Below, in pieces: positions 33,477-42,091 of a stretch of 48,070 nucleotides of DNA (positions are counted from its first letter, which is position 1; the number at the start of each line of letters is the position of its first letter). Source of the stretch: Aedoeadaptatus acetigenes (GTDB lineage: Bacteria > Bacillota > Clostridia > Tissierellales > Peptoniphilaceae); contig NZ_JAOQJD010000016.1 in NCBI RefSeq assembly GCF_025566985.1, positions 1 to 48,070 on the forward strand. Reading direction: 5' to 3'. The notes beneath the pieces were generated by a model that was not told the DNA's origin, did not search any database, and was given only the letters and a program-made list of their open reading frames with translations. A program made the translations under genes and the position numbers.

Positions 33477-33578
33477 TCATTCGTATCGGCGTCGTCTTTT
33501 AGGGCCGGACGCGCAAGTCGAATTTTTTGTTTCCTTGCGATAATTCCGATCGCTCTCGAAAAATTTTTCTGTATTCAA
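33477..33578 (-). CDS. Putative 33-residue leader peptide with four Arg codons at the end
   Basis: A TTG codon at 33578 lies 8 nt after a near-perfect AAGGAGG (33587-33593) and opens a frame of 33 codons ending in TGA at 33477. Near its end come AGA CGA CGC CGA, four consecutive arginine codons, then Tyr-Glu-stop; there are also four lysines. The promoter places the ribosome site about 15 nt from the transcript start. It ends 36 nt before the substrate-binding gene. A role as leader peptide sensing arginine is inferred. No classical attenuator hairpin is visible in the gap, so it may act by translational coupling or may be unregulated. Confidence 0.5.
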   Translation of the reverse strand: MNTEKFFESDRNYRKETKNSTCASGPKRRRRYE

Positions 33579-33614
33579 GATTAAGGCCTCCTTCTTTGTT
33601 TTTTCTTTTGTGAA

Positions 33615-33643
33615 ATTATACTATATCGTGTTAAAATCCACAA
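33615..33643 (-). promoter_or_regulatory. Promoter of the amino acid ABC operon
   Basis: The minus strand reads TTGTGG (33638-33643), 17 nt, TATAAT (33615-33620). Transcription should start near 33608, just before the leader ORF ribosome site. Confidence 0.8.
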
Positions 33644-33765
33644 GAAAATCCGAAAGATAGTGAGAAACGCTGTTTCTCGTTTGCCTTCATGGAAATTTAT
33701 TTCGCTTTTCGAAAACTGCCTACTATAAATAGGCCCTTTATCAAACAATTTGCGTCGATCTCGTT

Positions 33766-36594
33766 TTATTTTTCCAGTAGGGGTTTCAAATAGATGCCCG
33801 TGTAGGATTTTTCGTTTTTTGCCACGTCCTCGGGCCGGCCCACAGCCACCACTTCGCCGCCGCCGTCGCCGCCGTCGGGACCAAGGTCGATGATGTGATC
33901 CGCCACTTTGATCACATCCAGATTGTGTTCGATAACCACCACGGTGTTGCCCATGTCGGCCAACTTGGAGAGAACGCCCAGTAGCTTTCGAATGTCTTCC
34001 GCGTGAAGGCCGGTGGTGGGCTCGTCCAAGATATAGAGGGTGTTGCCTGTCCCCCGCTTGGAAAGCTCCGTGGCCAGCTTGATCCGCTGGGCTTCGCCGC
34101 CGGAAAGTTGGGTGGAGGGCTGCCCGAGCTTAATGTAGCCCAGGCCCACTTCCTGCAAGGTGGTTATTTTTCTTAAAATCCGCGGATGGTTTTCGAAAAA
34201 TTCCGCCGCCTGATCCACGGTCATGTCCAGGACGTCGGCGATGTTTTTGCCCTTGAATTTGACCTGCAACGTCTCCCGATTGTATCTCTTGCCGCCGCAG
34301 ACTTCGCAGGGCACGTAGACGTCGGGGAGAAAGTGCATTTCCACTTTCAAGATCCCGTCGCCCTTACAGGCCTCGCAGCGGCCGCCCTTCACATTAAAGG
34401 AGAAGCGGCCCTTGGCGTAACCGCGCATTTTCGCTTCGTTGGTTTGGGCGAAGACATCGCGAATGGAATCGAAGACGCCGGTGTAGGTGGCGGGATTGGA
34501 TCGGGGCGTGCGGCCGATGGGGCTCTGGTCGATGGAGACGATTTTGTCCACGTGTTCCAAACCTTCGATTTTTTTGTATTTGCCCGGGCGCACTTTGTTT
34601 TTGTTTACCTTTTGCGCCACGGCCTTTTTCAAAATTTCGTTGATGAGGGAGCTCTTCCCCGAACCGGAGACGCCGGTAACGCAGATAAATTGTCCCAGAG
34701 GGAAGTGCACGTCGATGCCCTTTAAATTGTTTTGCGCAGCCCCGTAAACGACGATCTCATCCCCCGTATAGGGCCGCCGCTCTTTCGGCACGGGAATTTT
34801 TTTCTTGCCTGAGAGGTATTGCCCCGTGAGGGAATCTTCCACTTGAATGATCTCATCGTAACTGCCCTGTGCCACGATGTGGCCGCCGTGGACGCCGGCG
34901 CCGGGGCCGATGTCTAAGATCTCGTCGGCTTCCCGCATGGTGTCTTCGTCGTGCTCCACGACGATGAGGGTGTTGCCGATGTCCGTGAGATTTCGAAGGG
35001 ATTTCAAGAGCATGGCATTGTCTTTTTGATGGAGGCCGATGGAGGGCTCGTCCAAGACGTAGGTAACGCCGACGAGGGCCGAGCCGATTTGGGTAGCGAG
35101 GCGAATCCGCTGGGCTTCGCCGCCGGATAAGGTGCCCGCCATTCGGGCCAGCGTAAGGTAGCCCAGGCCCACTTCTTTTAGGAAGGAGAGCCGTTCGTGA
35201 ATTTCTTTTAAAATCTGATCGGCGATGTTTCGGTCCATGTCGCTGAGATCCAGGGAATCGAAGAAATCCATGGCGTCAATGACGGAAAGCAGGGTGGATT
35301 CGTAAATGTTTTTTCCGCCCAGCTTAAAGACCAAAGACTCCATCTTCAGCCGCGCGCCGTGGCAATCGGGGCAGGGAATGTCGGAGAGGAAGGGCTCGAT
35401 TTTTTCCAAGGTGCGATCGCTGGCGCTTTCCGAGTAGCGGCGATTTAAATTCTTCAGAATGCCCTCGAATTGGCCCCGGTATTCTTTGTCTCCGCTAAAG
35501 TAGGAATTGAAGACGAAGTGCAGGGGCTTTTTCGTACCGTACATCAATTCGTCGATCATGGGTTTCGGCGCGTCTTTGATCGGTTTTTTCGTAGAAAAAT
35601 CGTGTCGTGCCGCGATTTGGTCGATAATTTCTTTGTAATAGGTGCCTTCCGTGGTGCCGTAGCAGGCGATGGCCCCTTCGTCGATGGAAAGCTCTTTATT
35701 GGGAATGATTAGCTCCGGATCCGCCCGGCGGCTGCTGCCCAAGCCCTTGCAGGTGGGGCAGGCCCCCATGGGCGTGTTAAAGGAAAAAGACCGAGGCGTG
35801 GCGGGCTCGATGGAAATGTCGTGCTCGGGACAGGAATAGCTCGTGGAGTAAAGCTTTTCGTTGCCGTCCATGGTGTCCACGATAACCGTGGAGCCGGAGA
35901 TCTCAAGGGCCGTCTCGATGCTGTCGGTGAGGCGGCTCTCGATGCCCTCGCGAATGATGATGCGGTCCACGACGATGAAGATATCGTGGACCTTGTTTTT
36001 ATCCAGCTCGATCTCTTCTTCCGTGCGGTGCATTTCCCCGTCGATGATCATGCGCAAAAAGCCTTCCTTGCGGATGCGAGAGAGGATTTTCTTGTGCTGC
36101 CCTTTTTTCTGGCGCACCACCGGGGCCAGGAGTTGAAAGCGGGTGCCCTTCTCCATTTCCATAATCTTGTCCACGATCTGATCTTCCGCAAAGGCCTCGA
36201 TGGGCTTGCCGCATACCGGGCAATAGGGCTTCGCCACCCGGGCGTAGAGCAGGCGGATGTAGTCGTAGATCTCCGTGACCGTACCCACGGTAGAGCGGGG
36301 ATTTTTCGACGTGGTCTTCTGGTCGATGGCGATGGCCGGACTCATGCCCTCGATGTAGTCCACCTCGGGCTTGTCCATTTGCCCTAAGAATTGTCGGGCG
36401 TAGGAAGACAAACTTTCCACGTAGCGCCGCTGCCCTTCGGCGTAAATGGTGTCGAAGGCCAGAGAGCTCTTGCCGGAACCGGAGAGGCCCGTAATGACCG
36501 TCATTTTATTTCTCGGAATATAGACGTCGAGATTTTTTAAATTGTGCTGGCGCGCCCCGTGAATGTGGATCGCCTGTTCAATGGATGGATTCAT
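33766..36594 (-). CDS. uvrA: Excinuclease ABC subunit A
   Basis: The 942-residue damage sensor of nucleotide excision repair has two ABC ATPase modules (GLSGSGKSSLAF and GVSGSGKSSLINE; signatures LSGGEAQRIRLATQ and LSGGEAQRIKLATE) and zinc modules (CPVCGKP; CEACKGDGILK with CEVCGGKRY). Length is standard. AAAGGAAATAG precedes ATG, 15 nt after the uvrB stop, so uvrB and uvrA are co-transcribed in that order. Confidence 0.98.
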   Translation of the reverse strand: MNPSIEQAIHIHGARQHNLKNLDVYIPRNKMTVITGLSGSGKSSLAFDTIYAEGQRRYVESLSSYARQFLGQMDKPEVDYIEGMSPAIAIDQKTTSKNPRSTVGTVTEIYDYIRLLYARVAKPYCPVCGKPIEAFAEDQIVDKIMEMEKGTRFQLLAPVVRQKKGQHKKILSRIRKEGFLRMIIDGEMHRTEEEIELDKNKVHDIFIVVDRIIIREGIESRLTDSIETALEISGSTVIVDTMDGNEKLYSTSYSCPEHDISIEPATPRSFSFNTPMGACPTCKGLGSSRRADPELIIPNKELSIDEGAIACYGTTEGTYYKEIIDQIAARHDFSTKKPIKDAPKPMIDELMYGTKKPLHFVFNSYFSGDKEYRGQFEGILKNLNRRYSESASDRTLEKIEPFLSDIPCPDCHGARLKMESLVFKLGGKNIYESTLLSVIDAMDFFDSLDLSDMDRNIADQILKEIHERLSFLKEVGLGYLTLARMAGTLSGGEAQRIRLATQIGSALVGVTYVLDEPSIGLHQKDNAMLLKSLRNLTDIGNTLIVVEHDEDTMREADEILDIGPGAGVHGGHIVAQGSYDEIIQVEDSLTGQYLSGKKKIPVPKERRPYTGDEIVVYGAAQNNLKGIDVHFPLGQFICVTGVSGSGKSSLINEILKKAVAQKVNKNKVRPGKYKKIEGLEHVDKIVSIDQSPIGRTPRSNPATYTGVFDSIRDVFAQTNEAKMRGYAKGRFSFNVKGGRCEACKGDGILKVEMHFLPDVYVPCEVCGGKRYNRETLQVKFKGKNIADVLDMTVDQAAEFFENHPRILRKITTLQEVGLGYIKLGQPSTQLSGGEAQRIKLATELSKRGTGNTLYILDEPTTGLHAEDIRKLLGVLSKLADMGNTVVVIEHNLDVIKVADHIIDLGPDGGDGGGEVVAVGRPEDVAKNEKSYTGIYLKPLLEK

Positions 36595-36609
36595 CTATTT
36601 CCTTTCTCT

Positions 36610-38580
36610 TTATTCATTTAATCCGTAACGTTCTTTTATTTCTCTTATTTGATCGCGAATGCTCGCCGCCCGCTCGAAATCCAGTTGCTCGGCGGCCTTG
36701 AACATTTCCGTTTCAAGATTTTTCAGCATGGCCAGAATGTCTTCCTTGGCGAATTCTTCGTTGAAGGCTTCCTCTTCTTCCGCCGCAATGGTATTTTCAA
36801 TGACGTCGCGAATGCCCTTGACGATGGACTTGGGCTCGATGCCGTGTTTCTTATTGTAGGCCATTTGAATGGCGCGGCGCCGTTCCGTTTCTTCGATGGT
36901 GCGGGCCATGGAGCCGGTGATGGTATCGGCATACATAATAACCCGGCCTTCCACATTTCTCGCGGCACGACCCGCCGTTTGAATGAGGGATGTTTCCGAA
37001 CGCAAAAAGCCTTCCTTGTCCGCATCCAGTATGGCCACGAGGCCCACTTCGGGAATGTCCAGGCCCTCCCGCAAGAGGTTAATGCCCACGAGCACGTCGT
37101 AGACGCCGAGGCGCAGATCCCGAATGATCTCCATGCGCTCGATGGTCTTTACATCAGAGTGGAGATAGGCCACCTTCATGCCCATGTCTTTAAAATACTT
37201 GCTCAAATCTTCCGCCATGCGCTTGGTCAAGGTGGTGACCAGGGTCCGCATGTTTTTCGACGTCATGTCGTTGATCTGTTCTGTCAAGTGGTCGATTTGA
37301 TTTTTCGTGGGCACCACGTCGATTTTCGGATCCACGAGACCCGTGGGGCGAATGATCTGTTCCACCCGCTGCTCCTCGTGTTCCGTTTCGTAAGGGCCCG
37401 GCGTGGCGGAAACGTAGACCACTTGATTCTGCAAAGATTCGAATTCCTCGAAGCGCAGGGGGCGATTGTCCAGGGCCGAGGGCAGGCGGAAGCCGTATTC
37501 CACGAGGGTTTCTTTTCTGGCCCGGTCCCCGTTAAACATGCCGCGAATCTGGGGCACCGTGGCGTGGGACTCGTCGATAATGGTCATGAAATCCTTGGGG
37601 AAGTAGTCGATAAGGGTGTAGGGGCGGCTGCCCGCTTCCCTGCCGCTTAAGTGGCGGGTGTAGTTTTCGATGCCGGAGCAAAAGCCCATTTCCTCGAGCA
37701 TCTCCACATCGTAATTGGTGCGCTGCTCCAAGCGCTGGGCCTCCAGGAGCTTTTCCTGATCCCTCAGGGTAAAGAGCCGTTCTTCCAATTCTTTTCGAAT
37801 GGTTTTGACGCCCCTCTCGATTTTTTCCGGACGCGTGGCAAAGTGGGATGCAGGAAATATGGATACGTGATTGCGATAGCTTTCGATGCGACCGGTGACC
37901 GCGTCCACTTCGGCGATTTGATCGATCTCGTCGCCGAAAAATTCCACGCGAATGGTCTTTTCGGAATTGCCGGCGGGAAAAATTTCCAGCACGTCGCCCC
38001 GGGCGCGGAAGGTGCCCCGGGAAAAATCCACGTCGTTTCTCACGTATTGAATGTCCACGAGCTTGCTCATAAGTGCGTTTCTGTCCCACACCATGCCCGG
38101 GCGCAGACTCACCACCAAATTCTTGTAATCGATGGGGTCGCCCAAGCCGTAAATGCAACTGACCGATGCCACGATAATCACGTCCCGCCGCTCGAAGAGA
38201 GCCATGGTGGCGGAGTGGCGAAGCTTGTCGATTTCGTCGTTAATGCTGGCGTCTTTTGCGATAAAGGTATCCGTTCCCGGCACATAGGCTTCCGGCTGGT
38301 AGTAATCGTAGTAGCTGACAAAGTATTCCACGGCATTGTCCGGGAAAAATTCGCGAAACTCCGAAGCCAATTGGTAGGCCAGGGTCTTGTTGTGGGCGAT
38401 GACCAAGGTGGGCTTTTGCACCCGCTCGATGAGATTGGCCATGGTAAAGGTCTTGCCGCTTCCCGTGACCCCTAATAGAGTTTGGTGCTTCATGCCTCCG
38501 TCGATGCCCTTGGCCAGTTTGTCGATGGCCTGCGGCTGATCGCCGGTGGGTTTATAGTTCGAATGAATTTTAAAATCCAT
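36610..38580 (-). CDS. uvrB: Excinuclease ABC subunit B
   Basis: The 656-residue helicase-like subunit has Walker A GVTGSGKTFTMAN, the damage-clamping beta-hairpin (YFVSYYDYYQPEAYVP), IIDESHATVPQ as motif II, helicase motifs V/VI (REGLDIPEVGLVAILDADKEG, QTAGRAARN) and the C-terminal UVR domain that meets UvrC. CAGGAGGATTT precedes ATG. It follows ctpA by 24 nt with a terminator-like hairpin between. Confidence 0.98.
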   Translation of the reverse strand: MDFKIHSNYKPTGDQPQAIDKLAKGIDGGMKHQTLLGVTGSGKTFTMANLIERVQKPTLVIAHNKTLAYQLASEFREFFPDNAVEYFVSYYDYYQPEAYVPGTDTFIAKDASINDEIDKLRHSATMALFERRDVIIVASVSCIYGLGDPIDYKNLVVSLRPGMVWDRNALMSKLVDIQYVRNDVDFSRGTFRARGDVLEIFPAGNSEKTIRVEFFGDEIDQIAEVDAVTGRIESYRNHVSIFPASHFATRPEKIERGVKTIRKELEERLFTLRDQEKLLEAQRLEQRTNYDVEMLEEMGFCSGIENYTRHLSGREAGSRPYTLIDYFPKDFMTIIDESHATVPQIRGMFNGDRARKETLVEYGFRLPSALDNRPLRFEEFESLQNQVVYVSATPGPYETEHEEQRVEQIIRPTGLVDPKIDVVPTKNQIDHLTEQINDMTSKNMRTLVTTLTKRMAEDLSKYFKDMGMKVAYLHSDVKTIERMEIIRDLRLGVYDVLVGINLLREGLDIPEVGLVAILDADKEGFLRSETSLIQTAGRAARNVEGRVIMYADTITGSMARTIEETERRRAIQMAYNKKHGIEPKSIVKGIRDVIENTIAAEEEEAFNEEFAKEDILAMLKNLETEMFKAAEQLDFERAASIRDQIREIKERYGLNE

Positions 38581-38592
38581 AAATCCTCCTGC

Positions 38593-38619
38593 AAAAAGAG
38601 CGATCTAACGACCGCTCTT
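38593..38619 (-). terminator. Hairpin spanning the ctpA stop codon
   Basis: The minus strand reads AAGAGCG, loop containing the ctpA TAG stop, CGCTCTT and then TTT. It ends just before the uvrB ribosome site. It may be leaky so that uvrBA is partly read from upstream. Confidence 0.75.
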
Positions 38620-39768
38620 CTCAATAATGGCAATTGCCTTTTGCAATTGTGTATCCTGATCTCGATGCTCGAGTCCGATGGCCTGCACGTCTTCAGGCAA
38701 GCTGACTTTCACGTCAGGCTCGATGCCCTTATCTTGAATACTTACCCCGGACGGCGTGAAATATTCACTGGTCGTGAGCTTTATGCCGCCGCCTCCGGGC
38801 AGAGGCACCAGGGTTTGCACCACGCCTTTGCCGTAGGTCTTTTCGCCGACCAAGGTGGCCGCTTTGTTGTCCTTTAAGGCGCCGGCCACGATTTCAGATG
38901 CCGAGGCGCTTCCGCCGTTCACCAAGACCACGATGGGCTTGTTCCAACTTTCCTCGTCGGAGGTGTAGTGGAAGACTTCCTTATCCCGATTGTCCTTGGC
39001 GCTGACGATGTCCGCCTCGGGAAGCAATTGATCGCTGATGCCGACGGCGGCTTCCAAAATGCCGCCGGGATTGCCGCGAAGATCCAGAATCAATCCCTTT
39101 TTCCCCGCCGCGGCCTTCATGGCCTCGGTAAATTCGTCCACCGTATTCTCTTCGAATTGGGTGAGGCCGATGTAGGCGATGTCGCCGATGGAGCCTGTGA
39201 TTACCGATTCCATGTGGATTTCGTCGCGCGTAATCTTCACATCCCGCACGCGGCCGTCCCCTTCGGATAGAATGCCCAAGGTCACCGTGGTGCCCTTGTC
39301 GCCTTTAATGTGCTTGACCGCTTCATCCATTTCGTCCACGGTGTATTCCACGCCGTCGACGGAGACGATTTTATCGCCGGATTTTAAACCCGCCGCCTCC
39401 GCAGGCGAGCCCTTAATGGGCGCAATGACGGTGATCAGTTTGGAACCTTCGACGGCACCGATTTGCACGCCGATGCCGAAAAATTCACCGGTGGTGGATT
39501 CCATAAACTGTTTGTACTCCTCCTCGTCGAAGTATTGGCTGTACGGATCATTCAGCGCCGCCACTGTGCCCTTTTTTCTGCCTTCGATAAAATCTTTTTC
39601 GGTGATTTCGTCGCTGCGCAGGTAGTATTTCTTTAAAAAGCGCTCCAATACTTTCGTCTGGGCCACTTCCTTCGCGCTTCCCGTGGCCACTTGCACCGAG
39701 GCAAAGGCGGTGATGATATTGGTCACGAGCAAGAGGGCGATAATGCCCGCTATGTGTTTCTTTTTCAT
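38605..39768 (-). CDS. C-terminal processing peptidase (S41 family)
   Basis: The 387-residue protein has an N-terminal membrane anchor (about 5-25), a PDZ domain (about 95-180; GVQIGAVEGSKLITVIAPIKGSPAEAAGLKSGDKI) and the S41 protease domain. The catalytic Ser is in NGGSASASEIVAGAL and the Lys in GEKTYGKGVVQ, giving a Ser-Lys dyad. It acts outside the membrane and trims or degrades exported proteins, in several bacteria including cell-wall hydrolases. AGGAGTACCC precedes ATG. It follows the M23 peptidase gene, from which a hairpin separates it. Confidence 0.95.
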   Translation of the reverse strand: MKKKHIAGIIALLLVTNIITAFASVQVATGSAKEVAQTKVLERFLKKYYLRSDEITEKDFIEGRKKGTVAALNDPYSQYFDEEEYKQFMESTTGEFFGIGVQIGAVEGSKLITVIAPIKGSPAEAAGLKSGDKIVSVDGVEYTVDEMDEAVKHIKGDKGTTVTLGILSEGDGRVRDVKITRDEIHMESVITGSIGDIAYIGLTQFEENTVDEFTEAMKAAAGKKGLILDLRGNPGGILEAAVGISDQLLPEADIVSAKDNRDKEVFHYTSDEESWNKPIVVLVNGGSASASEIVAGALKDNKAATLVGEKTYGKGVVQTLVPLPGGGGIKLTTSEYFTPSGVSIQDKGIEPDVKVSLPEDVQAIGLEHRDQDTQLQKAIAIIEKSGR

Positions 39769-39790
39769 GGGTACTCCTGTTTTAAATGGA

Positions 39791-39823
39791 AGAAAGAACC
39801 TTCCCGAAGAAAGGTTCTTTTAC
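39791..39823 (-). terminator. Terminator between the M23 peptidase gene and ctpA
   Basis: AAAGAACCTT and AAGGTTCTTT form a perfect 10-bp stem with an 8-nt loop followed on the minus strand by a T-rich stretch. Confidence 0.8.
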
Positions 39824-39829
39824 TTTCGA

Positions 39830-41161
39830 TTATAAATAGTTAAGGGGATTTTGCACCGCGCCGTTGACCCGCACTTCAAAGTGCAAGTGCGCGCCGGTAC
39901 TCATGCCCGTGCTGCCCACATAGCCGATGGTTTCCCCTGCGGAGACGGATTGCCCCGGGCTCACAGCTCTGGAAGACAAGTGGGCGTAGACCGTAACTTT
40001 GCCGCCGTGGTCGATCATAATGCAGTTGCCGTAGCCGCTCATAAAGCGGGAGGCGATGACCGTGCCCGATGCAGCACTGACCACCGGGGTGCCGTTGGGG
40101 GCGCCGATGTCCACGCCGGTGTGGAGCTTGCGGTATTTCAAAATCGGGTGGATTCGGTAGCCGAAAGGCGACGTGATCCGGTGATGGCCGGGGACGGGCC
40201 AGTAAAGCTCGCCGGTTTTCGCTTCCGGCGTGGCCTTTTCGCCGTAAGATACCACATCGTCGGAGACGGCGGGCGCGCTTTTTACGGATGCCGATCGAGT
40301 CGATACGGTGCGGCCGGTTGAACGGCTCGCCTTTCTCGCAGCCGCTTCCTTTTCGCGACGGGCTTCTTCCGCCGCCGCTCTTTGCTTGGCGAGGCGGGCC
40401 GATTCTTCTTCCTTGGCCTTTTGAATGGAAAGATCCAGATTGGCGATTTGCGATTCAATGGCGTCGGACTCGCGAAGCATGGCGTCGTATTGGGCTTCGT
40501 AAGCACTTAAATTGCTCATGAGGCTGTTCATGTAGCCGGTCTTTTGCGCATTGGCCGCTTCAAGATTGCTACGCTCGATGCGGGCTTGTTCCTGCTTTTG
40601 AGCCAATTGCTTTTCCTGCTCGGCGAGAAGGGCTTGCTTCTCTTCAATTTCCTTTACCTTGGCGTTGATTTCGTCGATAAGCTCCCGGTCGCTGGTAGCA
40701 ATGGAGCGAATCATGCGCGCATTGCCGATGATGGACGTGGCGTCCGTGGAATCCAAAAGAATGTCCAAATAGCCCCGGTCGTTGGCGATGTACATGGCGC
40801 GAAGACGCTTGGCGTAAAGATTTTTTTTCTCCAAAAGCTCCGCCTTTGCCGCCTCGAGCTCCGCCTTCGTTTGCGCGATTTCCGCCTGAAGCTTTTGCAT
40901 TTCGCCGTTTAATTGATCGATTTTAATATTGACTTGGGTAATTTGTGAGTCCAAGGCGAGAATTTCCGCTTGCACCGTGACCACTTGGCTCCTGGTTTGG
41001 CTGATCATGGATTGGGTACCCGCCATATTGGATCGAATCGAATTCTTTTTTTGTACCGCTTCCGAACGGGCGGCTTCCAAGCTCGATGCCAGCACCGGCT
41101 GGGAACTTAACATTAAAATGGCGAGGGCCGCGGAAAGTTTCTTTCTGTGATTCGCTTGCAA
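39830..41161 (-). CDS. EnvC-like M23 peptidase with coiled coil
   Basis: The 443-residue exported protein has a signal peptide (cleavage near VLAS, about 25), a long coiled coil (about 27-255), an Arg/Lys/Ala-rich then Ser/Thr-rich linker, and a C-terminal LytM/M23 domain. Zinc ligands look intact: His347 and Asp351 (HTGVD), His394 and His425-Leu-His427 (HLHFE). It should cut peptidoglycan cross-bridges. The start is TTG at 41161, 6 nt after AGGAGG. Directly downstream of ftsEX, it is likely the hydrolase controlled by that complex, as EnvC or PcsB/CwlO are elsewhere. Confidence 0.93.
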   Translation of the reverse strand: MQANHRKKLSAALAILMLSSQPVLASSLEAARSEAVQKKNSIRSNMAGTQSMISQTRSQVVTVQAEILALDSQITQVNIKIDQLNGEMQKLQAEIAQTKAELEAAKAELLEKKNLYAKRLRAMYIANDRGYLDILLDSTDATSIIGNARMIRSIATSDRELIDEINAKVKEIEEKQALLAEQEKQLAQKQEQARIERSNLEAANAQKTGYMNSLMSNLSAYEAQYDAMLRESDAIESQIANLDLSIQKAKEEESARLAKQRAAAEEARREKEAAARKASRSTGRTVSTRSASVKSAPAVSDDVVSYGEKATPEAKTGELYWPVPGHHRITSPFGYRIHPILKYRKLHTGVDIGAPNGTPVVSAASGTVIASRFMSGYGNCIMIDHGGKVTVYAHLSSRAVSPGQSVSAGETIGYVGSTGMSTGAHLHFEVRVNGAVQNPLNYL

Positions 41162-41185
41162 AGTGAACCTCCTTCTGGTTACCGT

Positions 41186-42091
41186 CTATACATCTAAGAA
41201 CCGCTTCAGCGACAGAGAGCTTCCGATTAAGCCGACGCCGACGCCGATACATAGAAACATAATGGCCATGTCCTTCAGCATATCCGTCGGGCGAATAAGC
41301 CTCAGCCCCATGAGCACATTGAGTTTTTCATCGAACAGGCCGAACATGCCTTTGTAGCCTAAATACACGAGCACCAACGCCAGAGCTCCGGCGACGACGC
41401 CGAAGAACATGCCTTCAATGAGCAAGGGCCGACGTATGTAGCCGTCACTGGCGCCGATGTATTTCATAATTTGAATTTCCTGACTGCGATTGGCGATGGT
41501 GGATTTAATGGTGTTGTGAATAAGCACAATGGCGATGATCAAGAGAATGGCGACGACGGCCACGCCTAAAATGCGTACCCAATCGTTAATTTGCACGATC
41601 TTGCCGATTAATTCATTTAAGTAATCCACCTGGTAGACCCCGGGCATGCCCTGCAGGGTATTGGCCACGGTCTTCGCTTGTTTTATATTGGACAACTGCA
41701 AAGTAACGGAGGCGGGAAGAGGATTTTCTTCCATACCTTCCAAGAAATAAGCGTCGTTGGTAAGCTCCATGTTCTTGGAAAACTCTTGCCAAGCCTGTGC
41801 TTTGGTGGTGTAGCTCACGTCCTTGACATAGCCCGTGCCCTCGGCCTTTTTGATAATGGCGCGAATACTGTCTTCGTTGGCGTCGTCGTTTAAGTAAACG
41901 ACCACCTTGTCCACTTTCTTTTCCGTTTCGTTGACGATGCCGGTCATGTTCAAGACCAAGAGCACCACCACGCCGAAAAGGACCAAGACGGCCATAATGG
42001 AGATCACGGACAAGAGGCTCATGCCCTTGTTTCTCGCGATGCCTTGAAAGGCCTCTTTTATGTTGTTGCCGAATTGTCTAATCCACCGCAT
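41186..42091 (-). CDS. ftsX: Cell division protein FtsX
   Basis: The 301-residue permease-like protein has a TM helix at about 25-48, an extracellular loop of ~130 residues, then three C-terminal TM helices, ending LSLKRFLDV. With FtsE it transmits ATP hydrolysis to peptidoglycan hydrolases at the septum. GGGAGGTTACG precedes ATG inside ftsE; the two genes overlap by 14 nt. The extracellular loop is the expected docking site for the coiled coil of the M23 protein encoded downstream. Confidence 0.96.
   Translation of the reverse strand: MRWIRQFGNNIKEAFQGIARNKGMSLLSVISIMAVLVLFGVVVLLVLNMTGIVNETEKKVDKVVVYLNDDANEDSIRAIIKKAEGTGYVKDVSYTTKAQAWQEFSKNMELTNDAYFLEGMEENPLPASVTLQLSNIKQAKTVANTLQGMPGVYQVDYLNELIGKIVQINDWVRILGVAVVAILLIIAIVLIHNTIKSTIANRSQEIQIMKYIGASDGYIRRPLLIEGMFFGVVAGALALVLVYLGYKGMFGLFDEKLNVLMGLRLIRPTDMLKDMAIMFLCIGVGVGLIGSSLSLKRFLDV

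Noticed and set aside
33442..33480. Start of the substrate-binding protein at the ATG at 33480
   Set aside because: It would put 13 residues in front of a textbook lipoprotein signal and has no ribosome site. The ATG at 33441 has both.
33661..33735. Inverted repeats GAGAAAC/GTTTCTC and GCCTA/TAGGC after uvrA
   Set aside because: Short stems without a proper T run; not convincing as the uvrA terminator.
36649..38475. Two long plus-strand frames (333 and 274 codons)
   Set aside because: Both are antisense to uvrB and arise from its composition; no domain or start signal is seen.
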